Below are positions 45,226-54,246 of a stretch of 64,000 bases of DNA, piece by piece; the stretch's first letter is position 1; each line of letters begins with the position of its first letter. The DNA comes from Nocardia neocaledoniensis (GTDB lineage Bacteria; Actinomycetota; Actinomycetes; Mycobacteriales; Mycobacteriaceae). Made by a program: the position numbers and the translations under genes. A model generated the notes under the pieces. It did not search any database. It saw only the letters and a program-made list of their open reading frames with translations, and was not told the DNA's origin. The stretch lies in NCBI RefSeq assembly GCF_003182135.1, contig NZ_QGTL01000002.1:248001-312000 (forward strand), written 5' to 3'.

Positions 45226-48200
45226 TCGTCGGTCACCTGCCGTCCGGTGTCCTGCACGGGGCAACTGCCCACGACGGGACAGTGCCTGCACCCGTCGTTG
45301 CGCACGGCCAGATATCCCGGTCCGCGGGTGGCTTCGGCGGCGTCGTGGATGGTGTCGCGCCAGGTCTCGAGGCCCTCGGCGTCCAGCGCGGTCTGGGCGC
45401 GCTCGGTGGCGCCGGTCTTGGTACTCGGCTTGGCGACGTAGACCAGCCGCGCGCCGCCCGGTTCGGCGGTGTCGTCCTCGTCGAGCGCCCCGTGCGCGGC
45501 CGCGACCTGGTAGGTCGCGAGCTGCGCGTGATCGGCGACCGACTTCGCCGACACCGGGTTCTTGCCGGTCTTCACGTCGACGATCACGAAGCGGCCCTGC
45601 GCGTCGCGTTCCAGCCGGTCGATCCGCCCGCGGATCCGCACCGCGCGCTCCCCCTCGGCGCGCGCGGGCAGCACGCAGTCCACCGGCACCTCGACCCCGG
45701 CCTGGGTGAGCTCGCCGCGGGTGTTGCGGATCCAGGCCAGGAAGGTCTCCAGCATGGCCTCGGTGCGGCGCAGTTCCTGGCGCGAGTGCCAGCCGGTCGC
45801 CGGATCGACGGTCTTCCACGCCTGTTCGAGGGCGGCGCGGACCTGCGCCTCCGGCACGTCGCCCGCCAGTGCCTGCACGAGCGTGTGCACCAGATTGCCC
45901 TTGACGGCGTGCGGGTTGTCACCGTCGGTGCCGCCGTGGCGTTCCAGCGCCCAGCGCAGCGGGCAGCTGCGCAGCAGTTCGACCGTCGACGGGGACAGCC
46001 CGATCGGCGTGTCGTCGTCCTCCCACAGTTCCCGGTCCGAGCTGAGCTCGGCGGTGCCGTACCAGTCGGCGGGATCGGTGCCGGGAACACCCGCGTCGGC
46101 GAGGCGGGCCAATTGCCGTGCGGCGCGCTCGCGCCGCTCGGGTGCGGTGGTGAGATCGCAGACCACGCCGCGCAATTCGGCGACAAGGGCGTGCATCACC
46201 AGCGCGCGACCGGGATCGGCGACGGGGAGCGCGCCGGGTTCGCCGTCGTCGTCCTCGCCGAGCAGTTCGGTGAGGAAGCGCGAGGGCACCAGATCCTGGT
46301 CGCCCGAGGCGGATTCGACCGCGGTGACCAGCAGCGAGGTGCGCGCCCGGCTGCACGCCACGAGCAGCAGCCTGCGTTCCTCGGCGAGGATCGGCGCGGC
46401 CCGGCTCGTCGTCGCGCCGGGATCGACACCGGCGACCAGGTCGACGAGGTCCTCGGTGTGCAGCAAGGTGCCGCGCGCCCGCGGGTTGGGCCAGATCCCC
46501 TCCTGCACGGCCGCGACCGCGACCACCTCCCACTCGCGGCCGGCGGCGGCGTGCGCGCTGAGCAGCGACACCGCATCGCCCTCGGCGGCCAGCGGCCTGC
46601 CCTGCTGCGGAATCTGCTGGTGCAGAAGGTATTCGACGAATCCGTCGATACTGGCGCGCGGCAGCCGGTCGACGTAGGCGGCCGCTGCGTCGAACAGTTC
46701 GACGGCGGCGTCGAGGTCGCGGTCGGCCTGCATGCCCGCGGCGCCGCCGCGCCGCGACTGGCGGAACCAGCGGCGCTCCAGCCGGGAGCTGGTCCACAGC
46801 GTCCACAGCACGTCTTCGAGACCCTGCCCGCGCGCCTGGGTCTCCTTCGCCTTGCCCACGGCACGCAGAACCCGCTGCAGCGGCGCGGCTTCGACCTCGG
46901 TGAGTCCGTCGAGCAGACGGTTCTCGCCGACGCCGACGATGAGGTCGCGCAGCACCTCGGCCGAGGACTGGTCGATCAGCGGGATCGCGGGCGGCTCGGG
47001 CTCGGGGCGCGGTGGCCCGGGGGGAGCCTGCGCCGCGGCGGGCATGGGCTCGGCGTCGAGGATGTCGATGTCGTCGGGAAGACGTTCGGCGACGTCCCAG
47101 TCGGGTTCGGGATCGGGGCGCAGCGGATCCTCGGGGGCGGGCGGCGGTGGCAGCCATTCGTCGTCGATCGGATCCGGTTCCGGCTCCGGCATTTCCGGCA
47201 GCGGGGGTGCTTCGTCCCACAGCAGGAACTGGTCGGCGTCACCGGCCGATTCGGCGCGAACGGCGGTGCGTTCCAGGTCGAGCACGCTGCGCCGGATACC
47301 GCGGCGCAGGCGGCGCAGGGCGATCTGGTCGGCGCCGCCGAGCGGACCCGAGAGCAGGTCCATGGCGTCCTCGGGCGAGAACATGGCATCGATGGCCCGG
47401 CGCGAGCCCGGCCGCGACGGGTCGCCCGCCAGCAGCACCCGCAGGGCGAGCACCATCCACGCCGCGCCGCGTCGCCGGGCCAGCGGCTCGGCCACGGCGG
47501 GCCTGCGCACCGGCACCCCCGCCGCCAGCAGGGCCCGCCGCAGCGGCGCCAGCGACAACGGCACCGACCGCACGATCACCGCCATCTCCGACCACGGGAC
47601 CCCGTCGGTCAGATGCGCCCGGCGCAGGTGATCGGCGATCAGCGCCGCCTCCTTGGCCGCGGTGGCGAGCACCCGCACCCGCACACTCGCCTCGGGCGCG
47701 TCACTGTTGCCTTCCTCCACATCGACGCCGTGCGGCACGGCCGGATCAGCAAGGTGTCCCACGACCGGATCCACATCGGCACGGCGCGGCATGGCCGGAT
47801 CGGCGGGGCGGCCCTCCGCCGGACCAACGTCAGCACGGCGCGGCACGGTCGGATCAGCGCGGCGGCCCGCAGCCGGATCCACGTCGAGACCGTGCGGCAC
47901 GGCCGGATCGGCGGGATGGTTCGCGGCCGGATCGCTCGCGTGCGCGGCACGGAACGACGCATCCGCGCCGGGATCGCCGTCGGACGTCGCGTGATTCGCA
48001 GCCGGACCGCCGCGCGAGGTGGGGCGCGGATCGGTCTCGGTGGCGGTGCGTGTTTCGCTCGCCGGACCCTCGTCGGGGTGCGCGAACAGGTCGAGGTCGG
48101 GTTCTGGGGGCGCTTCCACGATCGGTGGCGGCTCGTTCTCCTTGCCCGGCAGGACCCGATGACGCGCGGACCCCGGCAGCCGGGCGGCGATGCGCGCGGT

Positions 48201-49250
48201 GGCCAGGCGGATCGGCGCGCCGCTGCGGTAGTTGTGCCGCAACGTGATCCGGCGCTGCGGCAGGGTGTCGAGGTCGGTGAGAAACGCCGCGTCGGCGCCG
48301 CGGAAGGTGAACACGGCCTGGTCCGGGTCGCCGGTGATCACCGTGCTCGCGCTGCCGCTGCCGATGGCGCGCACCAGGGTCGCCGCCTGCGGGTCGAGGT
48401 GCTGGGCGTCGTCGACGAGCAGGAACCGGGTGCGGTCGCGCTCGGCGGCGAGGAGATTGCGGTCACCGGCGAGCGCGTCCAGCGCGGCGCCGACGAGCTC
48501 GGCGGCGTCGAGCGCGGGCGCGGTGGCCTCGGGCGCGGCGACGCCGACCGACCAGCGCAACATCGAGGCCTCTTCGTACCGCTGGAAGAACCGGCCCGCC
48601 GCCACCCACGCGTCGTTGTCGTGTTCGCGGCCCAGCGCCATGAGGTCCTCGGGTCCGAGTCCGCGCTCGGTGGTCCGCAGCATCAGGTCGCGCAGTTGTT
48701 CGGCGAAGCCGCCCAGCGCCAGCGCGGGCTGGAGGCGGGGCGGCCACAGACCGCGCGCGCCCGCCTCGATGTCGGCGAGGTCGCCGCGCAGCATCTCGCG
48801 CAGCACCGCGTCCTGTTCGGCGCCGGTGAGCAGCCGCGGCGGCGGGTTGCCGTGCAGGTCGGCGTGTCTGCGCAGCACGGAGAACGCGTAGGAGTGCAGG
48901 GTCCGCACCATCGGCTCGGTACTCGCGCCGGGGATGCCGCCCGCGTGCGCGCCGAGCTGGACGGTGATGGCGTCGCGCAGGGCGGCGGCGGCCTGCTTGG
49001 TGTGGGTGAGGACCAGGATCGAGGCCGGGTCGGCGCCGTCGGTGATCCGCGCGGTCACCAGGTCGACGAGCAGCGCGGTCTTGCCGGTGCCCGGCCCGCC
49101 GAGCACCTGCCAGGGCCGCCAGCCCGGCCGCGGCGGCGCGGGCGCGGCCTGCTCGGCGAACAGCGCGCGAACAGCGGCGCCCCAGGCCCGCGGCCGGGGC
49201 GCCCGCGTCGTCCGGCGCACGAGTCGCACCGAGCTATCCGATCGCACCAC
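45222..49250 (-). CDS. adnA: AdnA subunit of the AdnAB helicase-nuclease, with repeat insertions
   Basis: A 1342-residue subunit, much longer than mycobacterial AdnA (about 1050 residues from memory). The start is GTG 49250 (GTG 49247 also possible). Walker A GGPGTGKTALL is at 51-61, the Walker B region is FLLVDDAQHL (DDAQ rather than DExQ), and VITGDPDQAVFTFRGADAAF follows. The C-terminal nuclease has GRIDRLERDAQGRFVIVDVK and QLATYQ. Cys residues in SCPLRW and CRHCPVVGSCP probably hold an Fe-S cluster. Two insertions account for the extra length: about 365-515, containing four 18-residue repeats, and a Pro/Glu/Asp-rich one at about 677-757. Translationally coupled to adnB. Confidence 0.92.
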   Translation of the reverse strand: MVRSDSSVRLVRRTTRAPRPRAWGAAVRALFAEQAAPAPPRPGWRPWQVLGGPGTGKTALLVDLVTARITDGADPASILVLTHTKQAAAALRDAITVQLGAHAGGIPGASTEPMVRTLHSYAFSVLRRHADLHGNPPPRLLTGAEQDAVLREMLRGDLADIEAGARGLWPPRLQPALALGGFAEQLRDLMLRTTERGLGPEDLMALGREHDNDAWVAAGRFFQRYEEASMLRWSVGVAAPEATAPALDAAELVGAALDALAGDRNLLAAERDRTRFLLVDDAQHLDPQAATLVRAIGSGSASTVITGDPDQAVFTFRGADAAFLTDLDTLPQRRITLRHNYRSGAPIRLATARIAARLPGSARHRVLPGKENEPPPIVEAPPEPDLDLFAHPDEGPASETRTATETDPRPTSRGGPAANHATSDGDPGADASFRAAHASDPAANHPADPAVPHGLDVDPAAGRRADPTVPRRADVGPAEGRPADPAMPRRADVDPVVGHLADPAVPHGVDVEEGNSDAPEASVRVRVLATAAKEAALIADHLRRAHLTDGVPWSEMAVIVRSVPLSLAPLRRALLAAGVPVRRPAVAEPLARRRGAAWMVLALRVLLAGDPSRPGSRRAIDAMFSPEDAMDLLSGPLGGADQIALRRLRRGIRRSVLDLERTAVRAESAGDADQFLLWDEAPPLPEMPEPEPDPIDDEWLPPPPAPEDPLRPDPEPDWDVAERLPDDIDILDAEPMPAAAQAPPGPPRPEPEPPAIPLIDQSSAEVLRDLIVGVGENRLLDGLTEVEAAPLQRVLRAVGKAKETQARGQGLEDVLWTLWTSSRLERRWFRQSRRGGAAGMQADRDLDAAVELFDAAAAYVDRLPRASIDGFVEYLLHQQIPQQGRPLAAEGDAVSLLSAHAAAGREWEVVAVAAVQEGIWPNPRARGTLLHTEDLVDLVAGVDPGATTSRAAPILAEERRLLLVACSRARTSLLVTAVESASGDQDLVPSRFLTELLGEDDDGEPGALPVADPGRALVMHALVAELRGVVCDLTTAPERRERAARQLARLADAGVPGTDPADWYGTAELSSDRELWEDDDTPIGLSPSTVELLRSCPLRWALERHGGTDGDNPHAVKGNLVHTLVQALAGDVPEAQVRAALEQAWKTVDPATGWHSRQELRRTEAMLETFLAWIRNTRGELTQAGVEVPVDCVLPARAEGERAVRIRGRIDRLERDAQGRFVIVDVKTGKNPVSAKSVADHAQLATYQVAAAHGALDEDDTAEPGGARLVYVAKPSTKTGATERAQTALDAEGLETWRDTIHDAAEATRGPGYLAVRNDGCRHCPVVGSCPVQDTGRQVTDE
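47731..47946 (-). repeat. four 54-bp tandem repeats inside adnA
   Basis: The motif GCGGCACGGCCGGATC and variants recurs at exact 54-bp spacing (47731, 47785, 47839, 47893), encoding four 18-residue units of the type ADPAVPHGLDVDPAAGRR on the minus strand. Units keep the reading frame. The last unit is the most diverged. Confidence 0.85.
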
Positions 49251-49334
49251 ATCGGCTATTGCAACAGACCAGTACGACACGCCAGGACACCCCGTCGGGA
49301 GTACACGCTGCGCGACGGAGCGCGACCGGCCAGA

Positions 49335-50126
49335 ATGGCACTCGTGTCTCCGCTTCACGTACATCGTTTCGGCCCCGCCGACGGCCCCGTCGTCCTGGCG
49401 CTGCACGGGCTCACCGGCCACGGCAACCGTTGGGAAACCCTGGCCACCGAGCATCTCCCGCAGGCCCGGGTGATCGCTCCCGACCTGCGTGGACACGGTC
49501 GATCCACCTCCCTGCCGCCCTGGGACTTCGAGACGATCGTGGCCGATGTCGCCGACCTGGTGCGCGCGGAGACCGGCGGTCCGGTCGTCGTGGCCGGGCA
49601 CTCCTTCGGCGGCGCGGTCGGCATCCACCTGGCCCGTCGGCATCCGGACCTCGTGCGGACGCTGGTCCTGCTCGATCCGGCGATCGGCATCGACCCGAAA
49701 CTCATCGAAGAGGTCGCCCTCGCCAACCTCGCTTCGCCCGACTACACCGATGTCGCCGAGGCCCGCTCCGACAAGCAGCACAGCGCGTGGAGCCCCGACG
49801 AGGTCGACCCGGCGGCGCTCGAGCGCGAACTCGCCGAGCATTTGGTCCCGACCGAGGGCGGCCGCGTCGGTTGGCGGATCTTCCAGCCCGCGATCACCTC
49901 CTATTGGGGCCAATTGGCGCGCCCGTTCGCGCTGCCGCCCGCCGACCTGCCGACGGTCCTCGTGCGCGCCGGCAAGGTGGATCCGCCGTACGTGACCGCC
50001 GAGTTCCTGAGCGCGCTGTCGGACCATCTCGGCGACCGGCTCACCGTCGAGGTGTGGGACTGCGATCACATGGTCGCCCAGGCCCGCCCCGCCGAGTCGG
50101 CCGCGCTGATCGCCGCGTTCCTGTAG
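49335..50126 (+). CDS. alpha/beta hydrolase (LipV-like)
   Basis: A 263-residue hydrolase, ATG 49335 (GTG 49344 possible). Features are the oxyanion HGLTGHGNRWE, the nucleophile elbow AGHSFGGAVG (Ser), an acid in the later strand (RAGKVDPP) and a His in CDHMVAQARP near the end. There is no signal peptide, so it is cytosolic. By position it corresponds to M. tuberculosis Rv3203 (LipV). Substrate is unknown; esters or lactones are plausible. It ends 2 bp before the alkyltransferase-like gene and is divergent from adnA. Confidence 0.88.
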   Translation: MALVSPLHVHRFGPADGPVVLALHGLTGHGNRWETLATEHLPQARVIAPDLRGHGRSTSLPPWDFETIVADVADLVRAETGGPVVVAGHSFGGAVGIHLARRHPDLVRTLVLLDPAIGIDPKLIEEVALANLASPDYTDVAEARSDKQHSAWSPDEVDPAALERELAEHLVPTEGGRVGWRIFQPAITSYWGQLARPFALPPADLPTVLVRAGKVDPPYVTAEFLSALSDHLGDRLTVEVWDCDHMVAQARPAESAALIAAFL

Positions 50127-50128
50127 TC

Positions 50129-50431
50129 ATGGCGGCGACCACCGAGGAACAGGTCGAGCGGGTACGCGCGTTCGTCGCCGCGATCCCGCCCGGCCGGGTC
50201 GCGACCTACGGCGACATCGCGCACGCCGCGGGTCTGTCCTCGGCGCGGACGGTCGGCTGGATCATGCGCACGGATTCCGCCGACCTCCCCTGGCATCGCG
50301 TGCTCGGCGCCTCGGGCCGCCCCGCCGCCCACCTGGCCACCCGCCAGTTGCGCCTCCTCGCCGAAGAGGGCGTACCCATCACCGACGGCCGCGTCGACCT
50401 CCGCACCGCCCGCCTCCAGCTGGACGGCTGA
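50129..50431 (+). CDS. alkyltransferase-like protein (ATL), non-catalytic MGMT homologue
   Basis: A 100-residue protein of the MGMT DNA-binding family. The recognition helix LSSARTVGWIMRT and the active-site loop LPWHRVLG are clear, but Trp55 stands where MGMT has its alkyl-accepting Cys (PCHRV). This is the classical ATL signature: such proteins bind O6-alkylguanine and flip the base, then hand the lesion to nucleotide excision repair. Cotranscribed with the hydrolase. A long hairpin starts inside its last codons. Confidence 0.93.
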   Translation: MAATTEEQVERVRAFVAAIPPGRVATYGDIAHAAGLSSARTVGWIMRTDSADLPWHRVLGASGRPAAHLATRQLRLLAEEGVPITDGRVDLRTARLQLDG

Positions 50432-50500
50432 TCACCACGCTCTGGTGGCGGAACGCTCTCGGGCGTTGCCGCCACCAGAGCGTGGTGATCAGCTGTCCAG
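50420..50500. terminator. very long hairpin between convergent genes
   Basis: Positions 50420-50451 pair with 50469-50500: 32 pairs with only one G-U mismatch, including a perfect 25-bp core (50427-50451 with 50469-50493). A further CCTCC/GGAGG can extend it. Both stop codons of the convergent genes lie within it. It should act as a bidirectional terminator, though there is no U-tract. Confidence 0.85.
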
Positions 50501-51295
50501 GGGAGGTTCGCCGGGGAAGGGGCGGCGGATGGTGGGGTCGGAGGGGGCGACGGGCGGGGTGGTGGTCGCCAGCGTGGGGTCGGAGGGGGCGACGGGGCGT
50601 GCGGGCGGGGTCACCGGGCGCCGGGTCGGGCCGTCGGCCTGGGTCTGTGCCGATGGTGAGTGCACGGGCGGTGCGCTCGGGCGTGCGGGCGGCGTGGGGG
50701 CGGAGGCGCGGGTCGTGGCCGTACCGCGATCGACGGGTCGCGGGGTGCCCCCCGTCCGGCCCAGGCTCTGGCCTTTCCCCAGGCCTTGGCCCCTGCCCTG
50801 GCCCTGGCCCTGGCCCTGGCCCTGGCCTTGGCCTTGGCCGGGTCGACCAGACCCCAGCGGCGCCACGTACGGCAGGGGACGCGCGGGCGTGGACGACGGA
50901 TTGCCGACTGCCGCCCCTCGGATCGGACCGCCGGGTACCGGCCCACGCGCGGACGGCGGAGCGATCGGGCCGCTCCAGTTCTTCGGCTGCGTGTCCACGG
51001 CGCCGGGAGGCCGCCCAGGCGAAAAAGAGGACCGGGCACCATGATTCACGCCGCGCCGCCCGGGCGTCCGGGAGACCTTGATCCACCAGAAGACGAGGAC
51101 CCCGAGGATCGCGAAGACCAGCGACCACACGATGTACACGCCCAGAATCGCCATGTCGCGCTCGACGAGCCCGACCACGACGCCGAGCGCGCCCCACAAT
51201 CCGCCGATCGTGACGACAACGACGAGGATCCCCCGGAACACGTCACCGACCATCGTCGGCTGCCCCGATCCACGACCTCGACCTGCCCCGGACAT
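50489..51295 (-). CDS. membrane protein with Gly-Gln repeat and Pro-rich tail
   Basis: A 268-residue protein. ATG 51295 has AAGGGG upstream. Two hydrophobic helices (about 18-40 and 47-71) form a small membrane domain (MVGDVFRGILVVVVTIGG; VERDMAILGVYIVWSLVFAI). The remaining two thirds are disordered, Pro/Thr/Ala-rich, with a (Gly-Gln)n run of about eight units encoded by a hexanucleotide repeat. No domain is recognised. It may be a surface or division-related membrane adaptor, but there is no direct evidence. Convergent with the ATL gene. Confidence 0.7.
   Translation of the reverse strand: MSGAGRGRGSGQPTMVGDVFRGILVVVVTIGGLWGALGVVVGLVERDMAILGVYIVWSLVFAILGVLVFWWIKVSRTPGRRGVNHGARSSFSPGRPPGAVDTQPKNWSGPIAPPSARGPVPGGPIRGAAVGNPSSTPARPLPYVAPLGSGRPGQGQGQGQGQGQGQGRGQGLGKGQSLGRTGGTPRPVDRGTATTRASAPTPPARPSAPPVHSPSAQTQADGPTRRPVTPPARPVAPSDPTLATTTPPVAPSDPTIRRPFPGEPPLDS
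50782..50839. repeat. hexanucleotide (CCTGGC) tandem repeat
   Basis: About eight copies of a CCTGGC/GCCCTG hexamer, some with one change, coding for Gly-Gln pairs on the minus strand. A change in copy number keeps the reading frame, so it would vary tail length rather than switch the gene off. Confidence 0.8.
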
Positions 51296-51419
51296 GCACA
51301 CCCCTTGCCGAACACCGAAGACCACACGCCGAGCCGACGCCGCCGTTCCCCGACGCTCGAACGGCGCTGTCACACCCCGCTAGCATGACATTCGTGCCGA
51401 CAACCCTACGCCGAATCCG

Positions 51420-53153
51420 ATGACCGCCGCCGACGCGATCGTGCTCGCGGGTGGCCGCGCCAGCCGGATGGGCGGGGTCGACAAACCCGCGATCGTGATC
51501 GGGGGCCGGTCCATGCTCGACGCGGCGCTGGACGCGGTGCGCGAGTGCGGCGAGATCGTCGTCGTCGGCCCGCATCGTCCCGAGCTCGATGCCCGGATCA
51601 CGCAGGTTCGCGAGGTGCCGCCGGGTTCGGGCCCGGTGGCCGCGATCGGTACCGGACTCACCGCGCTCGGCGCGGGCACGGCGCCGTGGATCGTGGTCCT
51701 GGCCGCCGACATGCCGTTCCTCACCGCCGACACGGTGCGCCAATTGCTGCTCCGGGCAAACGAATCCACCACCGACGCCGTCTTCGCCATCGACAGTTCC
51801 GGTCGGCCACAGTATCTCGTCGGGGTCTGGCAGCGGGAGGCGCTCACGTCCGCCCTCGCCGGGCTGGACGCCCTGGTGAACCAGCCGATGAAGGCGATCG
51901 TGCCCACCGAGACGACCCTGGTCGAACTGCCCGGCACCACCGACTGCGACACCGAGGAAGCCGTGCGCCGCGCCCGCGAATCCGTCGCCGCGACCCCGCT
52001 CACCCTCACCGAGGCCAGGGCACGCCTCGGCGCCGGCCTCACCGCGCTCGTCCCCTACGAGGCCGATCTGGGCGAGGTCCCCGGCGCCGCGCTCGCCGCC
52101 CCGCTCGTCGCCGCGGGCGCGCTGCCCCGCTTCGACGTCTCGGCGATGGACGGCTACGCGGTCTGCGGTGACGGTCCGTGGCAATTGCGTCGTGACATCG
52201 GATTCGCCGGTGGCGCACGGCCGGTCGGCCTCCTGCCCGGCGAGGCGGTGCGGATCGCGACCGGCGCGCACGTGCCCGACGGCACCACGTCTGTCCTGCG
52301 CGACGAGTTCGCCGCCGTCACCGGCGACACTCTCACTCGCCGCCCCGACACCCCGATCCGCGGCGACATCCGCCGCCGCGGCGAGGACCAGATGGTCGGC
52401 GATCTCCTCGCCCCGGCAGGCACGCGGGTGAGCACCGCCCTGCGCTCGGCGGCCGCGTCGGTCGAGGTCACCACCGCGCTGGTCCGCGGCCCGGTGCGGG
52501 CCCGCATCGTGATGACCGGCGACGAGATCCGCAGCACCGGCCCGCTGCAGGCCGGGCAGACCCGCGACTCGATCGGCCCCGTCCTGCCCGACCTGCTGAC
52601 CGGCCTCGGCGTCCAGGTGGTCGACCGCGTCCACCTGCGCGACACGGCCCACGGCTTCGACGACATGCTCACCGCCACCTCCGGTTTCGACCTCCTCCTG
52701 GTGGTCGGCGCGACCGGCGGCGGCGCCGCCGACCAACTGCGCACCGCCCTCACCCGCGCGCAGGCCCGCGTCGTCGTCCCCCGCCTGGCCATGCGCCCCG
52801 GCGGGTCGACGGTCGTCGCCGAACTCCCCACCGGCCCCACCGTTCTCGGCCTCCCCGGCAACCCTTTCGCCGCCATCGCCGTCCTGCTGGCCCTCACCCC
52901 CACCCTCGTCGCCTCCCGCACCGGTGCCCCCGCACCCCGCGCCGTCCGCGGTCCCCTGCACAACGCCGCCGCCATCGCGGGCCCCGTCCAGCGCATCACC
53001 CCCGCCCGCCACGCCCCCGAAGGCGGCTGGCTCGGCGACCCCAACGTCCGCACCGCCCACCTCGCCGGCCTCATCGACCGCGACGGCCTCGTCATCGTCC
53101 CCCCGAACGCCCCCGACGGCACCACCGTCGAATTCCTCCCCCTCCCGGCCTGA
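51420..53153 (+). CDS. fused MobA-MoeA molybdenum cofactor enzyme
   Basis: A 577-residue fusion. Residues 1-190 are MobA-like, with the nucleotide loop VLAGGRASRMGGVDKP and LAADMPFLTADT, for adding GMP to molybdenum cofactor. Residues 200-577 are MoeA-like, with FDVSAMDGYAV, ARIVMTGDEI and LPGNPFAAIAV, for molybdate insertion into adenylylated molybdopterin. One polypeptide would link the two late steps of cofactor synthesis. In the MoeA half the segment VGATGGGAADQL replaces the usual S/TGGxSxG, a possible change in activity. No other mo genes are near. Confidence 0.88.
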   Translation: MTAADAIVLAGGRASRMGGVDKPAIVIGGRSMLDAALDAVRECGEIVVVGPHRPELDARITQVREVPPGSGPVAAIGTGLTALGAGTAPWIVVLAADMPFLTADTVRQLLLRANESTTDAVFAIDSSGRPQYLVGVWQREALTSALAGLDALVNQPMKAIVPTETTLVELPGTTDCDTEEAVRRARESVAATPLTLTEARARLGAGLTALVPYEADLGEVPGAALAAPLVAAGALPRFDVSAMDGYAVCGDGPWQLRRDIGFAGGARPVGLLPGEAVRIATGAHVPDGTTSVLRDEFAAVTGDTLTRRPDTPIRGDIRRRGEDQMVGDLLAPAGTRVSTALRSAAASVEVTTALVRGPVRARIVMTGDEIRSTGPLQAGQTRDSIGPVLPDLLTGLGVQVVDRVHLRDTAHGFDDMLTATSGFDLLLVVGATGGGAADQLRTALTRAQARVVVPRLAMRPGGSTVVAELPTGPTVLGLPGNPFAAIAVLLALTPTLVASRTGAPAPRAVRGPLHNAAAIAGPVQRITPARHAPEGGWLGDPNVRTAHLAGLIDRDGLVIVPPNAPDGTTVEFLPLPA

Positions 53154-53296
53154 ACCGCCCGCGTACGAGGAAATCCGCACCGCCTCTACCAGCGAAGATG
53201 CGGCTTGGCGGGATCCGGTAGAGTGATCGGCCAGAGTTGTCGCGGGGCCGATCGGTCACGGTGGCGGGGAAGCCGGAGTACACGGAGGGGACGCTG

Positions 53297-53866
53297 ATGC
53301 ACGCTAGGTGGAAGGTTCTTCCAGCGATTGCTGTGGTGGGTGTGCTGGTCGGTGGTTGCGGGGGCAACGAACCGAGCGAAACGGCACAGCCGGGGACCAC
53401 GGTGGTGACGGCGCCGACAAGTTCGGCTGATCCCGATGCGGGGCTGTGGGATCCGTGCACGCTGCCCGACGCCACACTGACCGCCGTCGGTCTGAATCCA
53501 GCGACCGAGGAGAAGGACGTCGCGGGGGTGAAGTTCGAAGACTGGAAGGTGTGCAGCTGGACAGATTCGAAGAAGACGTACACCTTCGGTGTCTTCACGA
53601 CCAGCCACACCTTGGACGAGGTGCGACAGCGGTCGGATTACGGGGACTTCGTCGATGCCGAGGTCGGCGGCAAGAAGGCTCTTCAGTATCGGTCGACCGG
53701 CTCGCGGCACGACTTCTCGTGCAGCATCGCGGTGCAGCAGCCCGGCGGCGGCATGGTGGACTTCGATGTCCTGGTCCGGCACAGTGCACGCGACGTCGCG
53801 GCAGAGCCGTGCGCCGAGGTACGGCGTCTGGCCGACCTGCTGATCGTTGACGTTCCGAGCCGCTGA
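53297..53866 (+). CDS. DUF3558-like lipoprotein at the head of the type VII cassette
   Basis: A 189-residue lipoprotein. ATG 53297 has GGAGGGG upstream. The signal peptide ends in a lipobox-like VLVGGC, the Cys being the lipidated residue. The mature part is preceded by a Thr/Ser-rich spacer and contains two Cys pairs typical of DUF3558 (DPCTLPD ... WKVCSW, DFSCSI ... EPCAEVRRLADLL). Its stop overlaps the start of the next gene (TGATG), so it is part of the same operon. Lipoproteins of this family often neighbour PPE/EspG genes in Nocardia; role unknown. Confidence 0.85.
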   Translation: MHARWKVLPAIAVVGVLVGGCGGNEPSETAQPGTTVVTAPTSSADPDAGLWDPCTLPDATLTAVGLNPATEEKDVAGVKFEDWKVCSWTDSKKTYTFGVFTTSHTLDEVRQRSDYGDFVDAEVGGKKALQYRSTGSRHDFSCSIAVQQPGGGMVDFDVLVRHSARDVAAEPCAEVRRLADLLIVDVPSR

Positions 53867-54246
53867 TGCCGGTTCCACAGATCGATCCCTCGGAGTGGAA
53901 GCGGCTGGAATCCCAGGCGGCCGCAGGCTCTTTGACGATCAACCCCGACGTCGGCAGGTCGCTCGCTCAGGTCTGCGACACCCACCTCGACAACCTCGAA
54001 AAGCTCCTCGCTGACGTCAGCTATATCGAGAAGGTCACAGGTTTCGGAACCTTCAACTCCAGCGCGATCCTCGAGAAGAAGTTCTCGCTCACCGCCGTCG
54101 GCGGGGACCGCTCATTGGACGAGACACTGCGAAAGCACGTCGAGGCTGTCACCGCTGCCAAAGCCGCCGTTCTCCAAGCAATCGCGAACTTCGAAGCCCA
54201 GGACACCTACAACGCCGGGCAATTCACCGGTCTCGGGGGGAACTGA
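53866..54246 (+). CDS. small ESX-like helical protein, partner of the PPE-like protein
   Basis: A 126-residue protein, mainly two helices (about 28-55 and 82-112) around a loop with GFGTFNSSAILEKKF, the helix-turn-helix shape of ESX/PE-type partners, though without a WxG in the turn. FEAQD at 109-113 resembles the YxxxD/E secretion signal with Phe for Tyr. Start and stop each overlap the neighbours (TGATG), so it is stoichiometrically coupled to the lipoprotein and PPE-like protein. The class is inferred from shape and context. Confidence 0.65.
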   Translation: MPVPQIDPSEWKRLESQAAAGSLTINPDVGRSLAQVCDTHLDNLEKLLADVSYIEKVTGFGTFNSSAILEKKFSLTAVGGDRSLDETLRKHVEAVTAAKAAVLQAIANFEAQDTYNAGQFTGLGGN

